Assembly (NCBI GenBank): GCA_008973525.1
Contig: WACJ01000043.1
Coordinates: forward strand, 1,054,001 to 1,118,000
Length of the DNA stretch: 64,000 nucleotides
Direction: 5' to 3'
Source: Stenopsyche tienmushanensis
Taxonomy: Eukaryota; Arthropoda; Insecta; Trichoptera; Stenopsychidae
Shown one piece after another: positions 34,677 through 48,884 of the stretch. The notes beneath the pieces are model-generated. The model ran no database searches, was not told the DNA's origin, and saw nothing but the letters and a program-made list of their open reading frames with translations. How positions within the stretch are numbered: the first letter of the stretch is position 1; every line of letters starts with the position of its first letter. Position numbers and translations under genes: made by a program.

Positions 34677-37600
34677 ATACCCATAATCCGCGAACTTACA
34701 ATCGTACTACGCCGATTTTATGATTTAAGGCGAATTAATTACTTCCTGCAATTGATATTTTAAATAAATCTTTGTGGAGTTAATTGAAAAATATTCACAG
34801 ATAACATATGTTATCTCGTAAAATTAATATAAAACAATGATATGCCTCTATTGCAAAATTTTCATTAATTGAAATCTGTTTATCGCATCATTTAATATAT
34901 GATATTAGACATATTTTGCCGCCAAATTACATAAAAGAGCTGGAAATTATGCGTGTTTTAAAAATGTTAAAAATAGAAATCAAAGAAGATTTATAAAATT
35001 TGTGATTACTAAAACTGTTTAGATCTTTTATATCGATATCACAGGGTTTTTTTAGCGCGAAAAATTGCAAACGCAATAATAAACGTGTAAGAAAAAATTG
35101 CTGCAATATAAATATAATAATTTTAAGTTTGTTTAATAGTGTGATTTGACCTTTAAATATTTCATGCTAAACAGCTAAGATTAGTCAATGAGCTAAAATA
35201 TATTTTTGCCACAAAAAATAACAAATATTTAAATTCTATAGAATTTTGGATATTTATTATGAATTCGAAGATTTATAAATAAATCATATATCTGCAGGTG
35301 GCAAAATTTGATCCTCCTTATTAAGCTTTGTTCTGATTGTCATTTACTTATTGTTTTTGCTATCAAAATGCAATCGTACTATTAGAGAGTTACATCAATT
35401 CGCAGGAAAGGATCAGATCCATATCCATTATGTCATATAGATATTTAACTCCTTTTGCGTTTGAAAATGAAGATATTATGACATCAGACATTTAGTCTCG
35501 CTTAACACGATTTCGCTTAGCACGGCGATCTGGCAGAACCTATCTTCCGTGTTAAGCGAGGGATGGGTGTACTTGATATTGACTTTAGAGTTTTAATTGT
35601 AAACGCCGTGGTTCAATTGGATGTTTGATATATAATGCATAGTTATTTGGATATTTTTAGTAATAGTGTTAAGAGATAATACAGCTTCAATATTAGAACT
35701 TATCTGGTTAAGAGGACATTTCTTTCAGATGGTTGACAATCGCCTAATATTTATATTGGAGTTCATGAGCACTCGTATCTATATTTTAAGAGATTGCAGT
35801 TTTTCCATCTTGCATGTATTTTTGTTAGTAAACGTAACATGAAGATATGCAACCCTCGTCGCCAGGATCGTCGGAATTGGAATGGCCTGATTTTGATTAA
35901 TGTGGCAGGAAACAGATGGGAGCGCTAAAGCATGACTAGAACAGCATAGGGGATGCAAATGATGGAAAAAAGAACTCGAAGCGTTGACAGTTAGTCGAAT
36001 ATTGGAGCATTAACGAGAAACGAGATAATTTTAGGATAAAGACGAAGCGCGCCGGTAATAGATAACCACGAGAAGTTTATGGAAAAATTCAATTTGTCCG
36101 ATTGCCAAAATCAATTAACAAATCCGAAACGACACAGCGTGGCGCTCTACGTAGACCCCATCATAAATTCTTGTTATATCATCGGGATATCGATGATCAA
36201 ATCGATACCGGAATGAAAACGCTCATGTAAACGATACTAAAAGATTAATTTATCATTGGATAATGACAAAAATTAACTCACACCACACTGTAGGCCGATT
36301 GTAATACCTCATTTTTTAAGATGCCTCCACAGAGCAGTGTCAATGTAATCGCATTTGACTCGGTATCTCAATTTTACAGCTCGGATCTCTCACCGTTGGC
36401 TCCGTGGCGATGGGATCTTGGAATTTTCGATGCTGGCGTGTGATCATCCATCATCCTTAGCCCTGACGCGGGAGACAATCAGATTTCGAAGGTCATCTCT
36501 AGGTCAGATCTGGGAAGATGGTCAAATTGCCACACACTCGTGGAATGTCTTGTTTTAGTGCATCGGCTAATTTTTAACAGTTTAATTTAACCACGAGGAA
36601 GATTTAATCTGAACCTTGAGCACTGTAATTCATACCATTTAACAATTACTTCGATGGAATTTAATTCTTAAATAATAAAGTATTTATTATTTATAATTTA
36701 AGATATGGAATACTACCTGTCTGCTGCAATTTTTATCTAAAATATGATATATGTGACACATCCCAAAATTCATCCATGGACAAAAATTGGACCATAATAC
36801 GCTTTATAATCCTCCCACGATTCGTTTCGGGTTCCTTTCTTCTCCGGGCAAGAACACAAAAGTCCATCATATCAGAATGGTTTTCGAGGAGTCAGGTTTA
36901 AATAGCGGGTGGCTTTAATACCGAATTCAGATTTGATGGTATTTTTTTAAAGGGCATGATTAAAATATAGCCGGACCTGGTCTCCTGCTGTGAGGGTGAT
37001 ACCGTATTGCTGGACCACCAGCCTCTATTGATGCAGAAGGGATACATTGTCTGTCAGCGATGGACAACATTTGATCGCTCGAATATCAAATTATTTCTTT
37101 TAAAATGCGCAATAAATCATAAGTATCTATTTTTGAAATTAGTATGATTTGCAATGAATATTTAATAGAAGATCTACGGTTTCATAGATATATTTTGCAT
37201 GCAAACAACTGATTTAAAATGTACATTAAACAAATCATTTGAACTTAAAAAAAACCAAATTTTAATACATACATACAATATAAACGGATTTAGATCTATG
37301 TATATGATTTAACATGTTTTTGAGTATAGAGTATCCACATTGAATTATTGCGGAGTATTATGATCAATTTTATTTTAATTTGTATTGAATAAATATACTT
37401 GGAATGTATATATGAAATTATAACGTTAACATTGTCAATCTCTGGTGCGACGCCTTCCAAGAAAGGATCTTCAGTTCACCATTTGCGGAGGTTTATGTTA
37501 CCCATATGACGTTCGGGTTCGTATTCTAAAATTGTGGTTTTAAATCCAAAAATGAAAACATATTTAGGTAACACTCATTGTGTCACTCGTGTGTGGTATA

Positions 37601-38844
37601 CAAACTCAAGTGGTCGTTAATGGATCGATTCAAATGAGGGATGTTGACTTCGACGAAACCATCGATACCGTATCTGCATACAAGATAGCGACATCCAAGA
37701 GTCCATTTTTTCACACAATCTAAACGCGCGATGAAAAAAAAAACCTAATGGTCTGCATCGTTACCGATTATCATTTTGAATATATTAGACGGCTAATTCG
37801 GTTGTAAAAGAAATTAACATTTATTACGAATGCCTTTTTTTGTGTCCGAACGGCGATGTATATTCATCAGTCCTATCTAACTGGAAACACCAATGATCCT
37901 AGTCAAATTAGATTATGACACCAATAAATGCGTATGATAATTTACAACACCACTCGATACGTTGATAATAACACCTTTCGGAATACCACGAGCCTAATAA
38001 GAGGCACGCCATAAATCATGAGAAAGGTAATGTGTTCGCTTGTGCCTTTCCACATGAGCTTACGCTCTACATTTCAGCCGATGATCCTCAAATATTCATC
38101 GGACGTCAAAATGCACTCGAATATTTTTTAAATAAATATTCTTTCATTCGTTAACATAAATCAAGCTTGAATTTGTGAGGAAGCTAACGAATTTGTTTAT
38201 TTAGATCAGATGGTTTGATATGTCAGTTACAGCGATGAGCAAAATCAAACAACGATAAAATTGGGGTGGAATGTGCTTAAAAAGTTAACCAATGTAATGA
38301 GAGTGCCACTGCTCTTTTATTTGAAGAGGACCATATTAAAGTGGGTGTTAGATGTGTTTTACCAGTGATGAAGTACTATTGGGAAATATATCGAAGGGTG
38401 CTAGAAATTAAGAACTACCCATATGGCCATTGAACGCAGTATGCTGGGGATTAACGATGTATGATCGTAAAAAGGATATATAGTTAAGACAAATTATCAT
38501 TAATTGTAACATTCTCAAGAGAATAAAGCTTTTAAAATTATAGTAGGTAAGTAATATGGTGAGATGGACGATATATTGCGCGAAATTCAAAAGGTTTTAT
38601 TTGATGTAATCGCATAAATTAAGATTCGAACTCTTTAAATATAGATATAAACGCTTAAAATTGCGTTGTATTTATTGCACAAATATTATAACAATGCAGC
38701 CATTCCTCAGTTTTGATATAATATTGATTATGGCAAAATGGATTAGATTCTCTGTTTGGATTCAAATCCACAATATGGAAAACCTTTTTATCATACAAAT
38801 AAATTTTGAGAAATCGAACGTCTCGATTCAGGTTTACTCTAATT
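34677..38844. other. AT-rich intergenic DNA, no gene seen
   Basis: About 4.2 kb without recognisable coding sequence. It contains a short inverted repeat at 35497-35560 (listed separately) and moderately CpG-rich patches near 35850-36060 and 36350-36560. A 67-codon frame at 36355-36558 has no known motif. Confidence 0.5.
35497..35560. repeat. 13-bp perfect inverted repeat, probable transposon-end remnant
   Basis: CTCGCTTAACACG (35497-35509) is exactly inverted at 35548-35560, with 38 bases between. The loop holds CTTAGCACGG, a variant of the arm, and AGAACCTATC, a string similar to GGAACCTATCC in the repeats flanking the jockey fragment. It looks like a compact hairpin from a DNA-transposon end; the family is not identified. 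Confidence 0.6.
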
Positions 38845-38960
38845 TTGAAGACTTAGAAACAGTATTGAGGCGATTAATAAAGTTGTGAAGGGTTACCTAT
38901 GGATTGCAACAATAATTATGAAAATTTCACTACTCATTCATAGATCATCTTCTACTTAAA
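38845..38960 (+). repeat. SINE-like dispersed repeat, copy 2 (5' part)
   Basis: GAAGACTTA, then CGATTAATAAAGTTG, then a GATT-GCAAC string, then ACTCATTCATAGATC match 41950-42100 in the same order. The 3' part seen in the other copies is missing here. Confidence 0.5.
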
Positions 38961-41947
38961 ATTCGAATGATAAAATTTGGAAAGCACATGAAAAATCTTT
39001 TCTCTAGAAAAGCCTCATATGGAGATTATGAAATGATTGTATATAGTTGATTTTTAAGATTTAAGAAGTAAAAAAATAATTTACCATCACGATTTATCAA
39101 TATTTTGTGCGAAACATTTGTATGAAAATTATTGATTAATATGGAAAATAATGTAAAAATTTTTCCAGAGGCTTAGGAGGAATACGCATTATTCAAACGA
39201 TAACCATATTGAAACTTACAATATTAATATTTTGAGAGAGTATTAATGTAAATTTCAATAAATAAATTTATCCATTTTTTGAAGGGCGGCTTTGCTGTAT
39301 TATTTTTAGAGCCTTGTATCATTCGAAAGCTTCTATTTGAACATTTGACTGCATTTTTTGTACGCCATTCTAAGATAAGATAACATTGCTACTACATTTT
39401 TGTCCGATCACGTCGTTCGTGATGATCAAAAAATACTTCAATCATACAACTATAAGTGATACTAAATTAAAAAAAAACGTTCGGCTGAAATTTTCGCATT
39501 TAAATTGAATTTAAAAAAAACCCTAAAAGAAGATTTATCATGAATCAACATTCGGGAAAATTCTATGCTAATATGATATTTATAATATGGATTTTTTGCA
39601 GAAATATACTACGAATAAATATATTTTTCTATCATGCAAATCGTCGTGAGTTTTTATTCTTAATTTGTTATGCAAAATTAGCAAAAAAAGTCTTTTTACC
39701 GTGTTTATGAATTGCCTGATGTATAAGATTGATGCTGCTCATTGCATCGACAAGTGTGTCGTCATTGGATGCGCGACTAAGAGGTTCAACCGTTAAAAAA
39801 CTTCAAGAATCATCATCCGAAGATCTCCAAGTGTCATCACCGTCCCGTCCAATAACTCCAATTTGAACATCTACCGCAGAAATGTATTCAATTCGAAGCG
39901 GACGTCGTCGAAGAGGCGCGTCCATCATGATCTCGGAGCTGCCATAACGCGATCCGATGATAAAAACTGATTGTGGGACATTGTTCGAAATGGTTATATG
40001 CATTTTTCGCATGTCGTCCACACATTACGACCCTGTTTTTTTACTATTCCTGCGGCATGTTGGGTAGTAAATGTTTTACCATTTTACGACCCGCCATAAA
40101 GTACATTAGATTGGTAATAACTCGGCGTTTTACTACGTGCGTAAACATTTGATCATTTGGTAGGACGATGAGCGCCTTGCCTTAATTAGATCTACATTTC
40201 TACAGAGTTTTGTTCTTTTAGTCAAATGTTTATATAAATTTTGGTCAAATGTAAAATGGTCTCCGAAAATGCTTCTTCGCCATTGCGCTATACATATTTA
40301 TAATAAAGTCATAAAATGATCATAATCTTATCATACAAATAGAATGAGGCACTGAAGAGGCAAGTCAACTATTTGCATAATGTTTTAAAAGAGAACATGC
40401 TCAATTGCTTTGACCTTATATGCATTTTTTATGATATTATGACGTTTTCATGTTTCATCAATTAAATGCATCATGAAGATCGTTCTTTATTATACTAATA
40501 GTAGGCATAATGATGTAAAATGATTGTCTGAAGTAACAGTGATTTTTAAATTTATGCATGCAGCTCGTTGTTGGTGTATAGTAGAAATCCACAGTTGCAT
40601 GACGCGTAATTAAGCCAGAAAATGTTCAAAACAGAGCAACATAGCAATCCATTATGAATGTCTCCGAGCTCAGATAATTAAGGATATTTTTGAGGAAATA
40701 ACTTGCTTTAAGAAAGCTTGATCTGAAAAGTACATCCTTATCCGGACGACCGGGTTCTTGCGCTGCTTAAAGAAGAAAATATTCCAATCTCGTTTAGTGC
40801 AGATCAACTAACGTCAAACGGGTTGATGTCATTCTCAACAAATCCCACCACTTCCCAATTAGATGCCGTATCCATTCCAGTAGACATTTCTCGTTTCCAG
40901 GTATTGCACCTTCAAAAAAATGCGAGGAAAACTAGCCTACAAGCGAAGCCTAATGGAATATTTCAAACGTATACTCGTCCGACGACAGCGTGCTTCCTTC
41001 TTAAGTTCGACTTCAATTTCTATTCATTTTTACAATGCGAGCAATTAATTTAGCTTGGGATAAATTTATATGTGTTTCTATGGTGGAAAGCCATTAATTA
41101 CACTTCGTATACATCTCTTTGCTGCGGTTTTCGGATAAAATAAAAATAATGAAATAAAGGCTACACGGACGTAAGGGTAGCGCTGGTGGCGCACTGTCTC
41201 GGTCAATAACAAGGATGCGGTTTCTGGACCGATTTAAAGGGAAGAAAATTTCTCTGCCATAGGAAACAATTATAGCCGAGACAGTAATATTTGGTATTCA
41301 TCACACGATTACGCTTCTAGGAATACTTTTTGGGAAACCGGATTCCAAAAATGATCTATCTAACGCTGAGTAACACGCCGATCACGAGTATGCTCCGAAC
41401 TCTTGATAAGAGATCTGATTTGAGAGGTCAGAGAAGATTGACTCGATCAATTTTTAGTACATGTTTATCTATCACGTGACTTCCTTAATCTCTGAAAATG
41501 TACAGTTAATAACATATATGATTGTGTTTAAATTAATATTTAATTCAATACGATATGAAAATTTTGATAATAAATATCTTAAATGCATGGTCTAATATAT
41601 TAAAAATCACATAAAATGGCCCCATTTATATTATTATTCGAATTATATTCAAATTCCCATGATCTAAAACACATGACAGTCGTTTACAAATACATTAAAC
41701 AGGGTATAAGCTTGAAAATTTAGTATCCTCTATTGAATTTTAAGTATCATCGATGGCAGTATTGAACGTTTATTTTATAATAAATCAATTGAGATTTATG
41801 ACCTGGATCTAGCAACTGGAATGGGGAAATATCGTGAAAAGACGACGATTAGAAGAAATCATGCGACATATTTTCCTAGCACTCATATCGTATTTATAAA
41901 GTCCACATCGAGTGCCGATTAAAAGTGTTAATCCCTATACCAACGAA
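38961..41947. other. AT-rich intergenic DNA, no gene seen
   Basis: No coding similarity found. Open frames at 39803-40021 (minus) and 40823-41053 (plus) are 72-76 codons and unrecognised. A moderately GC-rich patch lies at about 41160-41460. Confidence 0.5.
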
Positions 41948-42182
41948 TTTGGAAGACTTACTCTGATTTCCTGGTTCCAATAAAGTACATAAATACAAAG
42001 ACGATTAATAAAGTTGGATAGCTTATGAATAGCTGATTTGCAACGATCGATAAAATATCTTTTAAAAATAATAATCATATGACAACTCACTCATAGATCC
42101 ACTCCCACGTAAATATTCCTATTCAAGTAACCTTATCCTGGTTTAACCATATGCGGAAGGCAATGGGAAACCATCACATAAA
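41948..42182 (+). repeat. SINE-like dispersed repeat, copy 3 (longest)
   Basis: This copy joins the parts seen separately in the other two. Its left part (GAAGACTTA to about 42100) matches 38845-38960, and its right part (GTAAATATTCCTATTC, AACCATATGCGGAAGGCAATG, ACCATCACAT) matches 16650-16728. Length is about 235 bases, a usual SINE size. A Pol III promoter cannot be shown by eye and the poly(A) or simple-repeat tail is not obvious. Confidence 0.6.
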
Positions 42183-45100
42183 GGCTTCCATCCATCGTAA
42201 CTAACACATTAACGTTACTTTTCCATTTTTCAAATGAATATTTTGTAATTTTTAAGCATTCCAATTGCTAATACTTCAATTAATATTCACCTTTCGTCTG
42301 TTTGACTCGCAATATGTTCTGACCATTGGCATTTTGAATAATATCAAAAATTTATGTCATTGATTTTATATTGTATTTTTTCCCAGTATACTCATATATC
42401 ATTAATAATCGATCGTTTATCATGCATAATTAATAAACAAACATGCATTTATTCAAAAATTATCAATGGATGATTTTTTCTGTTTTTCTTTGTGCACAAC
42501 CTTAAACCGATGTGGCAGATCAGTCCAGGGAGTAGCATGGTCATCTCTCGGTATTTAAACGAATCCCAACAATCCATGCATACAATTTCACCTGGTGCCC
42601 TGACGAGGACAACATAAATCTCAAGCCTTTCGCCGAAACGTCCCGCGAACCCGGTCTGTCCTTTGTGTTTGGTCCCTGGACGCTTGAGGACCCGCTCCGG
42701 GACAGAAACCGCCGAATTCGAGAGATTTACTGATGGGAGGACTCAATGTGGATATATTTACCTAATCTGAATCCTAAAACAGTGGCGGCTTGTTGATAAA
42801 TATATACGGAAAATCGAAATAAAATCACAAAACGATCCCAAATATTCGAAGATCGAAGTATTAATAATTTGTGCATATACAAATTACATGTATATTAAGT
42901 TTCCACGTCAAAATATAGCCTATTTTTAAATTTGATTGACTTTGATATTTATTCGTAAATCTCGAATTTGCTCTTGATAATATACTTAATAATTTCATTA
43001 TATTTTTCAGTATTGAAGTATCAAACAAGCTACAAAATTTATTTTTAAATTATAGACTATTTCAGTATATTAAAGCCGAGTATTAGATCAAATTACTCAT
43101 TTAAATAATTTCTAAAGACAATATCAATCATCAATTTATTCATGAATTTTGGCTAATAACATAATATATAACAGTCAAAAGCAAAATATTTATAATCAGT
43201 GAAATGTAAGATAAAGATGTTGTCTCACGCGATCTTATATTGCTAAAGAATATTTATAAAAAAGAAATTGAGATAATTTTCGAGAACACCAATTCCTGAT
43301 TTACTAATTGTGCTTGAATTATTTGGTGACAATATTCAATGATAAATTGCGGTTCATCAGCTGATTATATGACTGCATATATTAAAATAATGCGATGCTC
43401 TTAATTAACTATGAACGATAGAAAAATCGAGAGTACGCGTATAAATAAAACTCATGTAATTGAATTCAAAAAGGTGTTATTATAAAATCGAGTAATTGAA
43501 AATAATTGGTTAAGGGTATAAATAATAGTGTCCGTAGATAGAGCAGGTTTTTAAACGCCCAGATTTATAGCAAAATAGATCTTTTTGTCTGTGGAATCAA
43601 TTGAACTATTTGGAAACAAAAATTGATACCAAAATAATGCCCAAGAAAAATTGCAAAAACATAATTTAAATCAATGAAATTATACTAAAGGCCGATACTC
43701 TCTTGACATTAATACTTCAGATTATTAGCTTTTTGGGTCAATGCAACAAAAAATAGATAGCAAAAAATATGACAAATATGTGGAAGATAATATTAGAATA
43801 AATCAGTCGTCTTCTACAATGACGCCAGGAAAGTGTGAAAAAATGAAGGAAATCATTATTTTAATTAGTATTAAGCTTTGGTATAGTCAATTAAATTGAG
43901 TTTTTTTTCATTCAATGAGTTGATATTCTTTTCTGACGCACGAAATTTAAACCAACCTTGTATTTAGTTTTGAAGAAGTGTTGATACCATTGATTTATGG
44001 GAATATTTTGAGAAAAAAAATCACAGTTTTGTATTCTCAAAATTTCTTTGAATTTGCATGTTTCGTCGATTTATGTATTTTTTTACTCCTGAAAAAAAAA
44101 ATCATGTCATTTATATATTTTACGTAACGGTTTCTTTTTTTCTTCTTTTTTACAGCTATTCTAAAAAAGCTGAGCAAAGCCGAAACCACTCCAAAAAAAG
44201 GAGTTTTGATATGTTGGCCGCCCGATCCTGCGAAATGTTCTTATAATATATGTCTATTCGGTGGATTAAAAAATGATAATAGTATGTACGTATTTATCAT
44301 AATTTAATATCGTCATATATGTCCGAATTCAAATGAGTTTTTTCTTTGTCGGATTCGCCTAACGAGGCCATGAAAATGTCGCTATGAAATATATGAGAAC
44401 TTTCGAACTACCACTGATCGGAGCCGGTGTCCGAACGCATCGGGGTCCAGTATCTTTTCGCAGTCAATTTAATGTAAATAGATAGATATTTATTAGAACA
44501 TTTGGACAAGGAACAATGCCCCGCGGAAAGCTCGCCGTATTAAATTGAGACCGTGACGAGATTTCCCATGTAAAATTGCCTTCTGTGAGCTTTTCAACGC
44601 ACGAACCCCTCACGTAAGTGACATTAATGTATAGCTTCTCTCACTCGGCTGCTGACTGACATATATTTCTCGGCTTGTCCTAAAAACTTGTCCAAACGAG
44701 GACGTTGCGACTCAAACGTCTTAATAATACAACTATAAATGTGATCGTAATCACTTCGTCCTACCTGCTGAAAAATCTTATCAAAGATCAGACGAACGCG
44801 TCATTAAGCGCACATAAGGGTCTCTGTCAATTTTTTTTTCGGCTGATTCCGAACCGTGAAAGTTTGGATACGAGCAAAACCGACCGAGAACTCTTTACAT
44901 AGCAATGCAGACAATTATTTCATCTTAAATAGTATATTTTAAAGAATTTGCGTCGTTTGAGAAATACACAAATAAGGCATTAGAAAGGCATATGCAATTT
45001 ATTGGGTATCGGACGTCATCGGATGCTTTTGATTGTTCCCATAGGAGCTGAAAAGTGTTAAATAGTGAGGAACCAAACGCTCGAGTAGATATCGGTAGCC

Positions 45101-48100
45101 TGAGTGCGTTGTAGAGGTCTACCAAAGGCTGTTTGTAGGATTTATGGTCTCATTCAAAGGTTGAAACAAGGCTTGCGGTGTAACCATCCCCGGACCCATG
45201 TAACGAACTCTTCTTTTTTTCACGGGATCTTTACCCTTCGATCTCTCCTTAATTTGAATACAAATTAGCGGCGTGAAATAGTATTGACATCGCCTCGTGG
45301 TCATCGCCACTTAAATACTCTCCGCATAAATTAATGACTTTACTGTCGGGCTCTTCGCGATGTTGGCAAAAATAACCAAAATAAATAAATCAATAACCCG
45401 CGACAGACGGCGAAGTGGACTGCACGCCGATGCCTTCACTTTAATTTGCGATTTTTACACAAATTGATAAAGATCGGCGGAGATCGATTTCAGAAGACTA
45501 GCGCTGTTTAGGATATCGGATTTATGGCAGCGCTCTGCCAGCGACTGCTCGTCGCAATCAAAATTCGATACCCGGCCTGCGAAAACAAAGCCTCATTGTA
45601 CATCATTTAATACAAAAATAGAATGCAGTACCATAAATTATTCTTCGGAGGTGTAATTCAAGTTCTCGGAATGCATCCAATAATCTTTGCGAGCAATAGA
45701 CACGTTTTCCCCGGCGAGATAAGAATTCAACATCAGTATAATACAATAGGTTTAATCTTGTTACCTGTTTGGCCACAAAAAGGAATAACGGTAGGTCTAA
45801 AAAAAATCTATGGGGACAATTTGAATATTACTGAGACAATGGAAGATCGAAACCTGCCAGCAAAGGATGCAGAATTTATGGCAAAAGCTTATTTTTAGCA
45901 ACATTTTCAATATAGTAATTGCGATTAATTTTGAAATCAATACATCATTTAAATGTCCATATAAATTCGATTATCGCTTCGATCAGATCAGATCATATTG
46001 TATTAATATTAATATATACGTGCCTAAATGCCAACAATATCAACATGTATTGAAGTACAGCTCTGATTAAGTGCGTATCTTGATATGACAATAATTTGAC
46101 TTGTACTCTTATGGCCATCGATCAAAGTTAAAAAAGGTCTGTCGCAAATATGTTGTTAAATTTAATAAAAATCAGTAGCCCGAAAGTGCTGTAAAATGAA
46201 CTGAATTTATTCCATATGATCGAAGACCGAAATGATTAAATTTGATTACATAGCAGAATTGGCTGAATTTTTATTATTAATAACTATTTTTTTAAATCTG
46301 AAAATGTATAAACAACTTCTCGAAAGGTTATATCAGAAAGCTTTTTTTCTATTTATATTAACTACTAGAAATATGCTTGTTTAAGTTATAAATGCAACAT
46401 AAATCATTCAGTCAATATCAATGGCTATATAAAATTAATTTAAAGGATTGATCCAAAAATTAAATATACATATGCAATTAATTATTTCTCGTAAATTATA
46501 ACTGTATTCCAAAATTCCCGTGCATTAGAAATTAGTATCATAAAGAATAGAAGAGACTCAGCAGCAGACGATAAAATTTAAAAATCAGCAATTTCGAAGC
46601 TTTATGATAATTAATGCATATGATGGAATGATTATATATTATTAGTATTTTGCTAATTGAGAGCAAAGGTTGATACGTCGACGAAATAATTAGAGATATT
46701 AGAACTTTATTTGATTTGAATGTAATTAAAATTTAAGCAAAAATAAATAAAAAAGATTTGATTGATAATATTAATAACGTACATAAATGTAATCTATAAT
46801 AAAAATGATTTTGTACATTCGAGAAAGGATTTCCCACTGAAACTTCATTTATACTGAATTTAAAAATTCACATATATTTAAAATAGTTTAATAAATATTT
46901 AAAAAAAACAGTTATATTCGCTTTAAAAAAATGTATTTAAATAAAAATGACATGAATTCAGCAAAAAATATAGAAAAAATGGTTTTCCTTGTGACACATC
47001 TGAATGTTAATATTGTTTTGTTAGCAAATTATTAGTAGTCGTTTGTGCTCAATAAAATTGTTTAAATTATTTTCGCGAATTTTCTGTTCCATTTCATGTC
47101 ACATTTTATGGCCAATGTCAAAATTAAAGATATTCAAGTCACAAACCGATACGCGGTTCGAGATCGCGCCAACAGATGGCGCCACCAGCGCGATAACTTT
47201 ATTATTTTCTCCGGCGGCTATCGTCGATTTTAATTTCCGTCGCATCTTAAAACTCGGAAGAGCACAATCGCCCGGATTTATCGCCAGGAGATATTCATCG
47301 AGGCCCTCGACGCAAACTACAAAATTAGAGAATTATCTACGGATAAAACTCTCGACTGTCGAGTGCAATTTGACGAGGGCATTATGAATATGCGATTTAT
47401 CTATAAATATCCTCGTGTCGAGATTTTTCCGCTCGATAATGTCACCATGATTTAATGGATCATTTTTTCTCGATATTGCGATCAGATATCGAGTGGTTAA
47501 TTTAATTAAATCGCGCGAAAATATGCACTTTTATTGGAGAGACAGTATATCAGAATAAACACCGTGCGAATTATATTATACGCGGCGTTGCGAATTCGCT
47601 GTATGGAAAATCGCTTTTCCAAGATAATAATTTATCGGAGTTGTTTTCCATTTATTTTTTTGTCGATAAATTCTGAATATACGTTCGAGTGTGTGACGAG
47701 CGAGCCCATCGATATGCCCGAAAAATGCATTATCATTATCTTGTCATGCAGTCGTAAGAATGACAAGGGTTGTCACATCTCTGATTGATTTGTAAATATA
47801 TTCTGTCACTCGACTATTTTAAAAAAATGCTTCTTGAGCCTATCGCCAAAGGATGATAGCGATATTAAATTAAAAATATATATTATCGAAAGCGTATATG
47901 CGAGGGATTGTTTCTTAATTCATATGTATTGAAGAAATTTAATAAAAGCTCTAAAAGTATATAACATTTGTACATTAAATACAACATTATTAATGATTTT
48001 CTAATGTTTTATCGTTTCAATACAAATTATTTTGTCCCCATAAGTAAAACGATAAAAATTATATTAATTATAAAAATATTGTTCGATAGAATTTTTTAAC

Positions 48101-48884
48101 AACAAGAAAAAAATAAAATCAAACAAACATCAACAAGCGTTTCATATATGGTCATAACAGCGTTCATCTTCATATCGAAGTAACGATATATAAATTAAAT
48201 CGATATACGATAGTATACAGCTGTGAAGAACTGCTTCTATTTACAAAATCGATTTTGATATTTTAAAAAAATATTCTTTTAAAAATTAGTATTAAATTTG
48301 GAATCGTTAATTGCATTGACATAATCGCAAGATACTTGTAGATATGAATTTATGCGAATGTAACATAGGGTGGAATTGCCTCATTTTCCACAATCATTTC
48401 GTTAATGTAAATCGTATGAAAAATATTTTATCGCGTATATTGACTCGGTTCGTAGGAAAAGTTTTGATTGCACCGCACATAATACTTTCCGCCGGTGATG
48501 ATTGATGAACGAGTCTTTCTCGCGTTGAGGTAGGCTCAGCGACGTGTATGTCGGGTGCGATTTTATTGTTCAAATTTATTTTTAATACATACAAGGCAAC
48601 AAGTGATCGCTATTGTTTATTGAACGTTAATGTCGGGTCTTAATGCATTAGAAAGTTCATGCAAGTGACGAAACTAAAATTAATTTATTTTTATGAATCC
48701 ATTTGAGGTGTAATTTAAAATAAATATAATGTGTTCCAGGTAAACGTTTCTCTTGGTATTGTTTTAATAATGAGTTGTTTGAAGATAAATATTTAAACGT
48801 GTGCGATTACCTCACGGAGAAATCGCTGAACTATAATATGTATTTTTTTTATATAAAAATTAGTGTATTTTATTTTATAAAAAG
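42183..48884. other. Intergenic region upstream of hth, no gene seen
   Basis: About 6.7 kb of non-coding DNA. CpG-richer islands lie near 42540-42720, 44400-44660, 45330-45600 and 47150-47350 in otherwise AT-rich sequence; these are candidate upstream enhancers of hth. At 45385-45392 ATAAATCA, the reverse of the Exd/Hox-type TGATTTAT site, sits next to the island at 45400. Frames of 91 codons at 45623-45898 and 114 codons at 47043-47387 have no recognisable domain. Confidence 0.5.

Noticed and set aside
35850..36060. Possible exon with a SSPGSSELEWPDFD-like reading
   Set aside because: The frame closes after a few codons, with no splice signals or family match.
42590..42720. Possible tRNA or structured RNA in a GC-rich patch
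   Set aside because: I could not draw a cloverleaf or find A and B boxes at the right spacing.
47043..47387. 114-codon plus-strand frame
   Set aside because: It starts in AT-rich DNA and runs into a CpG-rich patch; no motif or splice context supports coding. Regulatory DNA is more likely.
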